Shown here in pieces: positions 53,304-61,812 of a DNA stretch of 64,000 bases. Source of the stretch: Desulfatitalea sp. BRH_c12. Its GTDB lineage: Bacteria > Desulfobacterota > Desulfobacteria > Desulfobacterales > Desulfosarcinaceae. Numbering within the stretch: position 1 is the first letter of the stretch; each line of letters starts with the position of its first letter. The translations under genes were made by a program, and so were the position numbers. A model generated the notes under the pieces. It searched no databases. It was given only the letters and a program-made list of their open reading frames with translations, and was not told the origin of the DNA. Where the stretch lies: the NCBI GenBank assembly GCA_000961655.1, contig LADR01000012.1, positions 180,841 through 244,840 on the forward strand. Reading direction: 5' to 3'.

Positions 53304-55044
53304 AGTTAGGCTTATGATCCTGTCTGGTAGTTCTGGGACGCGGCACCATCGGCAGGTGGATGACAAAACGAGCACCCACATTGCTATGCGGTGCAGGGCT
53401 TGTGACCGAGACGCGTCCGTAGTGATTTTCTACAATTTTGCGCACTATGGCCAACCCTAGGCCGGTTCCCTTCTCACGATCGGTAAAAAAGGGGTCGAAT
53501 ATTTTTTCATGTAGTTCGGGGGCAATGCCCGGTCCGTCATCTTCAACCCATATTCTAAAGTCGCCACTTGAGTGATCATTTTCGACCGCCACCGTAATGG
53601 TGCCCTCTCGGTCGATTGCGGTCATGGCATTCATCAACAGGTTCAGCAGTGCCTGAGTCAGCTGGTTCGCGTCAGCCTGAACAATGGGTGCTTCAGTTTG
53701 GGATAAAGTTTGAATCCGGATGCTTCGTTCTTTTGCATCCGCCTGCACCAAAAGGAGAACGTGCGCAATCACTTTGGTGACATCGATCACCTGAGGATCC
53801 GCATCCATCGGCCGCCCAAAGGTCAGCAGGTTATTCATTACGGCATTGATCCGATCGACTTCCTGTATCATGATTTCAGTGTATTCGCGCTCCGGCCTGC
53901 CATCTACAAAGCTTCTGTGTAAGAACTGTGCAAAACCTTTGATAGAACTTAGCGGATTTCGAATTTCATGGGCCACGCTTGCGGCAAGTTCTCCCACTGC
54001 CGCCAGCTTTTCCGCCCGGCGGACCTGGGATTCCAAGGTTTTGATCTCGCTCAGGTCACGAAGTAAAATAACGGCGCCGCAGCCAAGGCCTTCCGGTTCT
54101 TCGATGGGCGAGGCGCTGATGGCAAGCGGCAACCGCCGGCCGGATGGGCAGATATAGTCGATCTCGCTTTCGAAAACCGAACTAAGGTCCGTTAAGGTTC
54201 CCTCAATACCGATGGCCTGCAAGTCCAGCAATCGATTCAGAGGCTGTCCTTGTAACGCTTCGGCGGAGACCCCCAGCAATTCTAAAGCCATACGATTGAA
54301 TGATTCAATATTGCCTGCCGAATCGATTCTAATCAGGCCGGTGGCCAGGCTGCCGATCACTTGGCGTGTATAATCCTGTGTCTGCCTCAGTGTCCGGTTG
54401 ACCAAATAATATTTTCGGATGACGAAAGTAAAGAACAAGGCGCTCGATCCGAGAGCCAGTACGATCACAGCCATCATGATGGCGTGGTGTAGATCGTCCT
54501 CGTTAGCCGATTCCATCGGCTTCATATTTATCCCCAGCACCATAAGCCCGAAGGGTTGCGCTTTGGTCAATTCATAAACTCGGGTGCCATCCGCAAGCCG
54601 CCGCAGGCGCGTTTTCAAGGGGTGGCCCGTTTCCACAAAGAGGTCTTTGCTATGTTGCGCTTTCACTTCATTCGATGCATATCCGGCATGGCTCAGGATT
54701 GTGCCATTGTGATCCACCAGGAAGATGTAGGGAATATCCGAAGTGTCCGCCAATTCTGTGATCAGGTAATTCATGGAATCGGAATGCCACCACACCATGG
54801 CCGGCCCCGCTCGGTAAATCGCTTCTAAGCCCTGCACCAGGCCCAACCCCTGGCGATGCACCTGTTGTATTGTCTGCTGTTTGTGGCGGTTCAAATTTCG
54901 GAGTGTGGAGACGCTAATGAAAACCAATAAGATCAGCACGATCGCCATGATGACCAGGGCGGGAAGATAGAGTCTTTCGTTGGGCCAACCCCTATCCGAA
55001 ATCAGGTTCTGAAGTTCTCGTCCCGAGAATTTGAGCCCTTCCAT
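53290..55044 (-). CDS. PAS-containing membrane histidine kinase (ZraS-like)
   Basis: This is a 584-residue kinase. The start at 55044 (MEGLKFSGRELQNLISDRGW) is supported by GGAGG upstream. Helix 1 (about 27-47) and helix 2 (about 205-225) frame a periplasmic sensor domain with VDHNGTILSHAG. A PAS domain (RQVIGSLATGLIRIDSAGNI) precedes the HisKA motif ASVAHEIRNPLSSIKGFAQF. The ATPase domain has NLLMNAMTAID, DDGPGIAPEL and GTGLGLAIVRKIVENHYG. It overlaps its regulator's start and is transcribed away from the sigma-54-controlled gene at 55336. By similarity in layout, a metal or envelope-stress signal is possible. Confidence 0.92.
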   Translation of the reverse strand: MEGLKFSGRELQNLISDRGWPNERLYLPALVIMAIVLILLVFISVSTLRNLNRHKQQTIQQVHRQGLGLVQGLEAIYRAGPAMVWWHSDSMNYLITELADTSDIPYIFLVDHNGTILSHAGYASNEVKAQHSKDLFVETGHPLKTRLRRLADGTRVYELTKAQPFGLMVLGINMKPMESANEDDLHHAIMMAVIVLALGSSALFFTFVIRKYYLVNRTLRQTQDYTRQVIGSLATGLIRIDSAGNIESFNRMALELLGVSAEALQGQPLNRLLDLQAIGIEGTLTDLSSVFESEIDYICPSGRRLPLAISASPIEEPEGLGCGAVILLRDLSEIKTLESQVRRAEKLAAVGELAASVAHEIRNPLSSIKGFAQFLHRSFVDGRPEREYTEIMIQEVDRINAVMNNLLTFGRPMDADPQVIDVTKVIAHVLLLVQADAKERSIRIQTLSQTEAPIVQADANQLTQALLNLLMNAMTAIDREGTITVAVENDHSSGDFRIWVEDDGPGIAPELHEKIFDPFFTDREKGTGLGLAIVRKIVENHYGRVSVTSPAPHSNVGARFVIHLPMVPRPRTTRQDHKPNYEVK

Positions 55045-55193
55045 CAGTGCCCTCCGCTTGCGCCTGCCGCTCCTGGCTTCAATCGTCCGCGACGGATAAT
55101 ATCTTAAAATAGTCATTGCGCTTAACTCTGAAATCTCAGACGTGCTCAGGACGTGAAAATTTTTCGCACCCGTCAAACGATCACGAATAAAGT

Positions 55194-55208
55194 GCGCATT
55201 TTTTGCGC
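55194..55208. promoter_or_regulatory. Inverted repeat GCGCA-N5-TGCGC, candidate enhancer site
   Basis: GCGCA-TTTTT-TGCGC lies 73 bp upstream of the sigma-54-like promoter at 55282 and between the divergent kinase gene and the gene at 55336. It has the same arms and spacing as the site at 50613-50627. Confidence 0.7.
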
Positions 55209-55281
55209 GGGCGCCTGCAAGTGGAACCATCAGTATTGAAACATTAACCCCCTGCTTACCCAATTGCAAATTTTATGCGAG

Positions 55282-55297
55282 TGGCATGGTTTGTGCT
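55282..55297 (+). promoter_or_regulatory. Candidate sigma-54 promoter
   Basis: TGGCATGGTTTGTGCT has GG and GC separated by exactly 10 bp. The -24 part matches TGGCA-x-G and the -12 part is TGTGC rather than TTTGC. It precedes the ribosome site AAGGAGG and the ATG at 55336 by about 40 bp. Confidence 0.6.
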
Positions 55298-55335
55298 GTT
55301 TTATGGAACGTGTTGAATTTTAAGGAGGTGTCGAA

Positions 55336-55632
55336 ATGAATCCAAAAAGACAAATACTGAAATTTTTGAAGGAAAAAATGGAGCGAAATCCTTCAGAAAA
55401 GCATTCGGATGATGATTCGGAAAGAATACAGCTCATCATGGACGGAATGGGTACCGGTACGGCACGGCTCATTATCGAACATCAGATCGGCGACACGATA
55501 GGCAGGGGTTACACGATCAACGATCTGGAGAATAAGGGGCGATACTATCTGGGCAAAGTCGTTCAGCATGATGGCACCATTATCGAAAGATTGATTGTAG
55601 ATAAGCAAACCGGCATCACCCGTTTTATATAG
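55336..55632 (+). CDS. Small protein of unknown function, probable sigma-54 target
   Basis: This is a 98-residue soluble protein. AAGGAGG lies before the ATG. The N-terminus is basic and helical (PKRQILKFLKEKMERNPSEK), followed by a beta-rich part: IQLIMDGMGTGTARLIIEHQ, GYTINDLENKGRYYLGKVVQ and IIERLIVDKQTGITRFI. No signal peptide or known domain is visible. The sigma-54 promoter and repeat upstream tie it to the divergent kinase/regulator pair. I do not recognise the family. Confidence 0.65.
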   Translation: MNPKRQILKFLKEKMERNPSEKHSDDDSERIQLIMDGMGTGTARLIIEHQIGDTIGRGYTINDLENKGRYYLGKVVQHDGTIIERLIVDKQTGITRFI

Positions 55633-55799
55633 GCTGCCGACCAGCATAATTACCCGCGGCGGCTATATCCCGACATTATCATGACTTTTCGCTCCCACGT
55701 TACTCACAGCATTATCTCACCCCGTTTAAGACCCTCGGCCTTCGCTTTGGAACAACGCTTGTTGGATGAGTAAGTCGGTTACTTGCTCGCCGGGGATCA

Positions 55800-56672
55800 T
55801 TGATAAGGCAGCTATATAGAGCCTTTATCGAGATTACAGGACTAATAGAGTTGGGAGAACATGCAATAACATATGCAGCGGCGACCCACATCGGTCTGCG
55901 ACAACTAAATGAAGATTCGCTTCTGGTGCCATCCGCCCATATGTACGACGAACACTGCGATCATCGGGGCCGGCTTTTCGCCGTGGCGGATGGAATGGGA
56001 GGACACGGCGGCGGAGATGTGGCCAGCCGTATGGCTTGTCAAGGCTTGGGCAACTACTACCAACAACGCATGGCCACCAAAAGCTCTTTGAATGCACAGC
56101 GCCTGAGGCGCCACTTGTGCGAAACGGTGCTGCGCATAGACCGCAGGATCCGCCGGCGCGGGCAACTTGATACCGCACTGGCCGATATGGGCACGACACT
56201 TTCCTGTCTGGTCCTGAAGCACAATCAAACGATCATCGCGCATGTGGGCGACAGCCGAATTTATCGTTTGCGTAGGGGACATTTTACCTGTTTGACCACC
56301 GACCATACCTTGGTGCAGGAAATGGTTTTCGAAGGTTTGGTCACTCCCGAAAAGGCGGCCGTTCATCCACTGCACCACCTTCTGACCAACTCCGTGGGCA
56401 CTGCTGAATCCTTGGAATGGGTGGACTCCCGGATTGATCGCGTGTACGCCGGGGATCGTTTTTTATTGTGCACCGACGGTTTGCATAACGCTGTGGCCGA
56501 AAATGATATGGCAAAGGTCCTTGGCAATTCCTGGAAACCTCGGCGGATCGCCGCGCAGTTGATAACTGAAGCGCTGAGCGCCGGTGGCAAGGACAACATC
56601 AGCGTCATCGTGATCTGCCTGAATGGTTCTGGTTCGTCCGAAACCATTGCAAGGAATGAGGGGTTTGGATGA
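55800..56672 (+). CDS. PP2C-type Ser/Thr protein phosphatase
   Basis: This is a 290-residue phosphatase. The TTG at 55800 with GGGGA upstream is used as start; no better ATG gives the conserved N-terminus. PPM/PP2C motifs run in order: LRQLNEDSLLVP, FAVADGMGGHGGGDVAS, TLSCLVLKHNQTIIAHVGDS, RIYRLRRG, LTTDHTLVQEM, LLCTDGLHNAV and GGKDNISVIVI. The metal-binding aspartates are all present. It overlaps the Ser/Thr kinase gene by 4 bp, so the two probably act as a writer/eraser pair on the same targets. Confidence 0.93.
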   Translation: MIRQLYRAFIEITGLIELGEHAITYAAATHIGLRQLNEDSLLVPSAHMYDEHCDHRGRLFAVADGMGGHGGGDVASRMACQGLGNYYQQRMATKSSLNAQRLRRHLCETVLRIDRRIRRRGQLDTALADMGTTLSCLVLKHNQTIIAHVGDSRIYRLRRGHFTCLTTDHTLVQEMVFEGLVTPEKAAVHPLHHLLTNSVGTAESLEWVDSRIDRVYAGDRFLLCTDGLHNAVAENDMAKVLGNSWKPRRIAAQLITEALSAGGKDNISVIVICLNGSGSSETIARNEGFG

Positions 56673-58420
56673 CGCAGCAAAATCTTTCGCATAACCCATC
56701 ATTGGCCACCGGAAGCGTAATTGACGGCAAATGGATTTTGATCGAACATATCGGCAAAGGCGCCATGGGTGAAGTTTATAGGGCCCATCAGCTTAACTTG
56801 AATCGCGATGTGGCCATAAAGGTCATATCTCCGGCTATGCTGCAGGAGTTCGAATCCGATGCAAGCGAATCTGCTACAGCGTTGCAGCGTTTCAAGCGCG
56901 AAGTTCAAACCATGGCGCAAGTTCGCCACCCCAATATTTTGCAGATATTCGATTATGGAACCTCATCGATGCCACGCGAGCAGGGGTGGTTCTTCGAATA
57001 CATTTCGATGGAGTACGTGCCTGGCGATACGTTCCGGTTCACCATGTCGGAGCAAGGTTATGGGACCGAGACGAAGTTGCTGTACGACTGGCTTCAACGC
57101 TATTTCATGCCCGTGCTGGATGGTGTCGAAGCGATCCACGCCCACGGTATTGTGCACCGGGATATAAAGCCTGAAAATATTCTGATGGACGGCCACACGC
57201 CCAAAATCGCAGATTTCGGCCTGGCCCGTTCGGTAAAGATGCGCGGTGTTTCAAATTCGTGGGATGTCAAAGGTACCTGGGCCTATATGGCGCCTGAGCA
57301 GTTTGAGGATTTTCGCAAGGCAGGCCCCGAAGCCGATATCTATTCCCTGGGTAAAATTTTGTTCGAGGCCGTCTGCGGTAAAATGGATGCCAAGACGGTC
57401 CCTTTCAAGCCAGCTTGTTTGAAGGCAGCTGAAACCCCGCTGCTCAAACAACTTGGTACGGTCATCCGCAAGGCCACGGAAGAGGATAAAAACCGCCGCT
57501 ACCAAAATGTGGCAGAGTTTCGCGCCGCTCTGACGGCTGCTTTGGATCGTTCCGCGCTTGATGGGGCCTTTTCGCCGAATTCCACCACCTTTCTTCGCTG
57601 GACTTGGGTCGGCATCATTGTGGCCGTGATGGCGGTGTGGGGAATGACAGTCTATCATATAGCACATTGGGTTGAAGTGGATGGACAAACAGTTGTCGAC
57701 CATTCAGGCATGCAAACGAACAAGAGCCAAAAGCCTGATGCGAATAAAAGCACCCATGATCCAATATGGATGGCCACGGATGGTCAGACCATGATTCTGC
57801 GACCGGCATCGGGCAAAAAGCCGGCTTACTATAGTGATCAATCCCTAATAACGATTCATCATTATAACGAGTTTCTTAACGAGGTGCGCGCGAACCTGAC
57901 CGTTGAAGATGGTGTTGTTAAGCACCGCGACGAGATTTGGCTTTACCTTGGCGCCGGTATAGAATCATACGAACAGATCGTTTATGATCATGGGCGTTTT
58001 CATATTCGTGACGTTACTCGGGCGCATGATCCGATTGTTCGGGTGACGTGGTTTGGCGCATCGGCATATGCGCGCCATTTTGGAAAGCAGCTGCCGAGCT
58101 ATATGCAATGGCGTGAAATAGTCGGAGAAGATACCGATATCGGTCCAACAGGATCGTCAATCCTGCCGAAGGCGCAACAGCATTATACAGCCTTGCGGGC
58201 CCACCCCGCCCAAGGCCAATTAGGTTTGATTTCAAAGGAATGGATATCCGATAACTTGACTGGCGATGCCGCCACTGCCTTGGAGAACTCTGCCGATCTC
58301 AGCCACGTTGTTGATGCAGCCGGGCCGGACGTGTCGGAGAACCACAAAAAACCTTTACAGCGTTATCCATGGGAAGGCTTTGCCGATGTGGGATTTCGCA
58401 CGGTGATCAACCTTAATTAA
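56669..58420 (+). CDS. Transmembrane Ser/Thr protein kinase with C-terminal formylglycine-enzyme-like domain
   Basis: This is a 583-residue protein. Residues about 20-290 are a Hanks-type kinase: GKGAMGEVYRA (residues 29-39), Lys51 in VAIKVI, HRDIKPEN with Asp165, ADFGLA with Asp182 and APEQF. A membrane helix (about 311-331) places the remainder outside. Residues about 365-583 resemble an FGE/SUMF1-type fold: MILRPASGKKPAYYSDQSLI, VTWFGASAYARHFGKQLPSY, LISKEWISDN and the end GFADVGFRTVIN. In other bacterial kinases such domains are thought to sense envelope ligands. Typical catalytic cysteines are not evident, so a sensory role is more likely than an enzymatic one. Confidence 0.9.
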   Translation: MTQQNLSHNPSLATGSVIDGKWILIEHIGKGAMGEVYRAHQLNLNRDVAIKVISPAMLQEFESDASESATALQRFKREVQTMAQVRHPNILQIFDYGTSSMPREQGWFFEYISMEYVPGDTFRFTMSEQGYGTETKLLYDWLQRYFMPVLDGVEAIHAHGIVHRDIKPENILMDGHTPKIADFGLARSVKMRGVSNSWDVKGTWAYMAPEQFEDFRKAGPEADIYSLGKILFEAVCGKMDAKTVPFKPACLKAAETPLLKQLGTVIRKATEEDKNRRYQNVAEFRAALTAALDRSALDGAFSPNSTTFLRWTWVGIIVAVMAVWGMTVYHIAHWVEVDGQTVVDHSGMQTNKSQKPDANKSTHDPIWMATDGQTMILRPASGKKPAYYSDQSLITIHHYNEFLNEVRANLTVEDGVVKHRDEIWLYLGAGIESYEQIVYDHGRFHIRDVTRAHDPIVRVTWFGASAYARHFGKQLPSYMQWREIVGEDTDIGPTGSSILPKAQQHYTALRAHPAQGQLGLISKEWISDNLTGDAATALENSADLSHVVDAAGPDVSENHKKPLQRYPWEGFADVGFRTVINLN

Positions 58421-58494
58421 GGGGGAACTGGTAGAGGAAAAACTGATGCTAAATCAAATACCTGTCTATGGACACGCCGTCTACACCCGCCCAT

Positions 58495-60486
58495 CTAAAA
58501 ATAGATCAGGTATCCGGCCGATACCGAGATATCCGGACTACCGAACTCTTGATTTTTTGAAATGCGAATCCGCAAACCACCGCGTGGCGTCAGGTCTATT
58601 GCCTGTTCAAGAGATAGATCATAGGTAACGCGCGTGCTGCCCAGGGTAAATGCCATAAGGCGGGCGAAACACGCCATGCGCCAATTTTGGGTGAACGCAA
58701 CAATGACACCGCCGCTCGGGCCAGCTCCCAAGGCCAGTTTTTCGTCAAAACGGTCGCTGATGACCGCCATGGTTTCGGCAAACAAAAAAAACGTTGCGGC
58801 CTGCGAAAATTCGAAACTTAGCCCTGCACCGAAATTGCCATGACCGGTGATCGGTCGCTTGTCGTCATCGAAGAGCCTTCGCTTCAGCCCTGCATTCGCT
58901 TTCCATGAATATGGTTTTATTAAACGGTTGCGCGTCGGAATCGATACGACATCGACAAGGTCTAAATATTCCAGCTCGAGTTTGTTTTTGCTTACATAGT
59001 AGCGGCCTGCTGCATCGAGAAATTCAAGCTGCGCCCCATCGATATAGCCTCTGGGCGGATCGATCAGATCGTGCAGCACAGGCCTCAGGCTCAGCTGGAA
59101 ATAATGCTGGTCATTTTCATAGCCATAGCTGAATTCAACGCGGCCGCTGGGATGCCCCTGGTCCGGCCTTTCGGGGGGGTGTTCAATCCGGGGCGTTTGC
59201 GGCGGTACGTCCAGTTTGCTTCTGGCGTTTAAAATGTGCATCAAACGGGGGTCGTTCTCTGCTGTATCTTCTTTTTCAGCGGCATACTCGTAGCCCACAT
59301 ATTCCATTGCCAATTCAAGCACTTTGGACTGATCCAGGGGCGAAAGCCCTTGTTGGGAGATGGCATCCACCGCGCATTGGTCGTCTCCAATGCATTTGGC
59401 GATCGTCTGCAGTTGGGGCGACAGGTTTCGTGTCCGTTCCTGAAGCACTGTTTTTCTTGAGGGACGAAAGATCGCAGAGGGTATCAGATCCGCTACATCG
59501 GCAACAGCGCGGACGGTATCTGCCGGAACCGCCCAGAGTCCAAATTGATCCAGCAGATGCAGGGACGGCCGGGCGACTTCCAATAGGGAGAGTAATTGAT
59601 AGGAACAGTTTTCATCTAAAAAATAATAGTCGAAGTGTGCCGCTTTGAGTTCCCAGACATGCATCAACATGCGAAGCACTTCTTCGTAGGTCAGGCTGAG
59701 ACGGTATTCCCAGATGTCACGATTTTCCAAATCCGCATAGCGCTTCACCTGAACGTAATAAGGCGCAACGGAAAAGCTGCCTCGATACCCTCCAAACAGG
59801 CCATTCACAGCCATTGACAATCCGCGTTCCTGCTCGGTGTTGGCCGCATAATTGATGGTAAAGTCGAGCAAACGTGTTTGCTCGCGCCATGCTTTCGAGT
59901 CGATGCGCAGGAGCGTATGACCGAACATAGAGGCTGGATTGTTAAGGTAGGCCACTGGAAAGATAAGCGACACGGCATCGGGGTTCATCTCGGCCAGCCA
60001 GTCGTTGAATTTGGGGCAGGTATATTCGGGAAGGCGTGCGCTATCAAAGCCAAGTTCCTGCTTCAGCCAGTGATAACGGGCAATGAATTGACACTGGGGA
60101 TGCTCCGTTCCCTTTTCTTTTACAGGCGGCGCAAAAAAACTCGAAAGGGTGGCTTCGAGTTCGGCCTGGGGATCGAATTTGCCGGAATGACTTAAAAAAA
60201 AGGAAGGATCATCAACCTGGCTCTTTACGCCTCTGCCAAAAAGGCGCGGGCGGTAATGCATCAACACCTGCCACTGACGATGCTCCCACAGCCGCTTTTC
60301 TTGTGCCGTCTTTTGAAGCTGCACAAGGTAGGCATCATCGCCGATGGTAGCGGCTATGGAAGAGGGCAGGTGCGAACAAAGCACCACCATGTAAAGAAAA
60401 ACACGGCTGCCGATGACAATCGCCTTGCGTAAGAACGAAAATTTTACGGGCCGAAAACGCAAATGGCCCTTTGTGTTTGGCCGCAC
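58495..60486 (-). CDS. DUF4105 (Lnb-N-type) exported protein with beta-rich C-terminus
   Basis: This 663-residue protein has a signal-like helix at about residues 22-47 (IGSRVFLYMVVLCSHLPSSI). The DUF4105 domain covers about 130-360: TCPKFNDWLAEMNPDAVSLI, FPVAYLNNPASMFGHTLLRI, NYAANTEQERGLSMAVNGLF and HFDYYFLDENCSYQLLSLLE, with a conserved His and Cys that suggest a papain-like hydrolase. The last about 220 residues alternate polar and aromatic residues as in an outer-membrane beta-barrel, ending in YLIYF. The start is a GTG coupled to the DUF3015 gene upstream (3-bp gap). DUF4105 and DUF3015 genes are commonly neighbours; the function is unknown. Confidence 0.82.
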   Translation of the reverse strand: MRPNTKGHLRFRPVKFSFLRKAIVIGSRVFLYMVVLCSHLPSSIAATIGDDAYLVQLQKTAQEKRLWEHRQWQVLMHYRPRLFGRGVKSQVDDPSFFLSHSGKFDPQAELEATLSSFFAPPVKEKGTEHPQCQFIARYHWLKQELGFDSARLPEYTCPKFNDWLAEMNPDAVSLIFPVAYLNNPASMFGHTLLRIDSKAWREQTRLLDFTINYAANTEQERGLSMAVNGLFGGYRGSFSVAPYYVQVKRYADLENRDIWEYRLSLTYEEVLRMLMHVWELKAAHFDYYFLDENCSYQLLSLLEVARPSLHLLDQFGLWAVPADTVRAVADVADLIPSAIFRPSRKTVLQERTRNLSPQLQTIAKCIGDDQCAVDAISQQGLSPLDQSKVLELAMEYVGYEYAAEKEDTAENDPRLMHILNARSKLDVPPQTPRIEHPPERPDQGHPSGRVEFSYGYENDQHYFQLSLRPVLHDLIDPPRGYIDGAQLEFLDAAGRYYVSKNKLELEYLDLVDVVSIPTRNRLIKPYSWKANAGLKRRLFDDDKRPITGHGNFGAGLSFEFSQAATFFLFAETMAVISDRFDEKLALGAGPSGGVIVAFTQNWRMACFARLMAFTLGSTRVTYDLSLEQAIDLTPRGGLRIRISKNQEFGSPDISVSAGYLIYF

Positions 60487-60489
60487 AGG

Positions 60490-60927
60490 CTATTCAAGCA
60501 ACCAGGCGTTGGCGCTTAGTTCACCTTCGAGCCGTGCCAGCAGCTCTTCGGCGGTGGTCTGTTCGGAGTTGAACAGCGTGCTGAAATTGGCCTTTGTGAT
60601 GGCGAAAAATTCTTGCTGGTTGTGAGCCGGAACTTCCAGCAGGGTTGCCAAAGAGGTGAGATCCTCGCCTCCGCCCACGGCCATGTCGGTTTTGATCCGT
60701 TCAAGCTTCACTTTCGAAAAAGCCAATGCGCGTTCCTTTTTAGAGTAACTGGCTGAATCCCCACCCGGGCTGGTGCTGGAGGTAAATCTGCTCGATGCCT
60801 CGGTCGTGTTTTGAATGGTTTGGGATGACGATTCTGTGACTTCCGTTGTGACCGCACAGGCATAAAGGAAAAATAGAACGCCCAAAACGGCTACTGCACG
60901 CAAACAAGAATTTAGGATAGTTCCCAT
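60490..60927 (-). CDS. DUF3015-family lipoprotein or exported protein
   Basis: This is a 145-residue protein. AGGAGGG lies upstream of the ATG at 60927. The N-terminus (LRAVAVLGVLFFLYACAV) resembles a lipoprotein signal, with the cysteine in LYAC. After a Ser/Thr-rich linker, the DUF3015 part reads FSKVKLERIKTDMAVGGGED, LTSLATLLEVPAHNQQEFFA and KANFSTLFNSEQTTAEELLA. The gene ends 3 bp before the DUF4105 gene, so the two are an operon and probably one envelope function. Confidence 0.83.
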   Translation of the reverse strand: MGTILNSCLRAVAVLGVLFFLYACAVTTEVTESSSQTIQNTTEASSRFTSSTSPGGDSASYSKKERALAFSKVKLERIKTDMAVGGGEDLTSLATLLEVPAHNQQEFFAITKANFSTLFNSEQTTAEELLARLEGELSANAWLLE

Positions 60928-61218
60928 TGAGACCCTCCTTATTGGATGAAAAGTTTATGTCATGCCTGATTACGATACCTGGGAAATACGGTTTAGAGTG
61001 TCTGTAGAGGATTACCTTTATGAACTACAAAGACAATAGATCATGAATCGTAGGGAGGGTGGTTGGGAAATGTATTTTGTGCATGAAAAATGAGTATCTA
61101 TGAGGAAGACCTGCACCGCCCGGAAGCGAACGCCTGCTCAACGACACCAGGTGTGTGGACATCATGAATCGGGCACTGAACAGCCGGGCGGGTGACAATG
61201 ACCGCAAAATGTCTCTGC
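60928..61218. other. Intergenic region without a supported gene
   Basis: About 290 bp between the DUF3015 promoter side and the YHS gene end. The open frames here are opposite-strand shadows without ribosome sites, and I saw no clear terminator. Confidence 0.4.
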
Positions 61219-61473
61219 TTAATGGCAGGGTTTTGGGCCGCCGCTGCTGATCCTGGTGATACGATCCAGATAGCGCTGCCAAAACCCTTTGGGTTTGGTC
61301 GTCGCCGAAGTGTACTTTTCCGGATTGCTTTCAAACTCGGTGCGACAGGATGTCGAACAAAAAAAGAACTCCTGCCTTTCGTGGCACACAGCTGGGGCAT
61401 TGGTCATCCTATCCACGTGCATTCCACACACCGGGTCTACGGCATCACGATTTTTGAGAAGAGTGAACGCCAT
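61219..61473 (-). CDS. YHS-domain protein (metal-binding)
   Basis: This 84-residue protein starts at 61473, with GGAGG upstream. The YHS motif is complete: DPVCGMHVDRMTNAPAVCHE and then RQEFFFCSTSCRTEFESNPE, with Cys-x-Gly-Met and the FCS-x-x-C pair that binds heavy metals in related proteins and in copper P-type ATPases. A His residue near the end (KPCH) could add a ligand. It is cytoplasmic. It stands alone here, about 11 kb from the copper-efflux operon, so a copper or zinc role is only suggested. Confidence 0.85.
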   Translation of the reverse strand: MAFTLLKNRDAVDPVCGMHVDRMTNAPAVCHERQEFFFCSTSCRTEFESNPEKYTSATTKPKGFWQRYLDRITRISSGGPKPCH

Positions 61474-61812
61474 GATGTTGCCTCCGATTTCCTGCGGTCC
61501 AAAGGGGTTTGACTGACAACCGCCTTCGCAGCCACATGTATTTACGCTTAAGATAAGCTTTAAGTCACATATGGCCATGGGATCGACCACCAAGAGTAAG
61601 CGAAATTTTATGTAATTGAGTCTCGCCATGTATCCGCTCATCTGACGCATGCACACGTCAAACTGCGGGATGGACTGCAGTACAGTGCAAGGTGGTGCAC
61701 TTGTTCTGGGCAGGTCCCATTTGACGCTTTCGCAGCTTGAGCTTTAGACCGATATCATAATAAAGTATGGCTGTGCACGTCTTTCACTACTCATTCGAGC
61801 CGGAGTTGAGGC
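61474..61812. other. Divergent intergenic region
   Basis: About 340 bp between the YHS gene and the PDZ protein gene. TTGACG at 61721-61726 is a possible -35 element toward the PDZ gene but no good -10 stands at the right distance. No repeat or small gene is evident. Confidence 0.35.
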
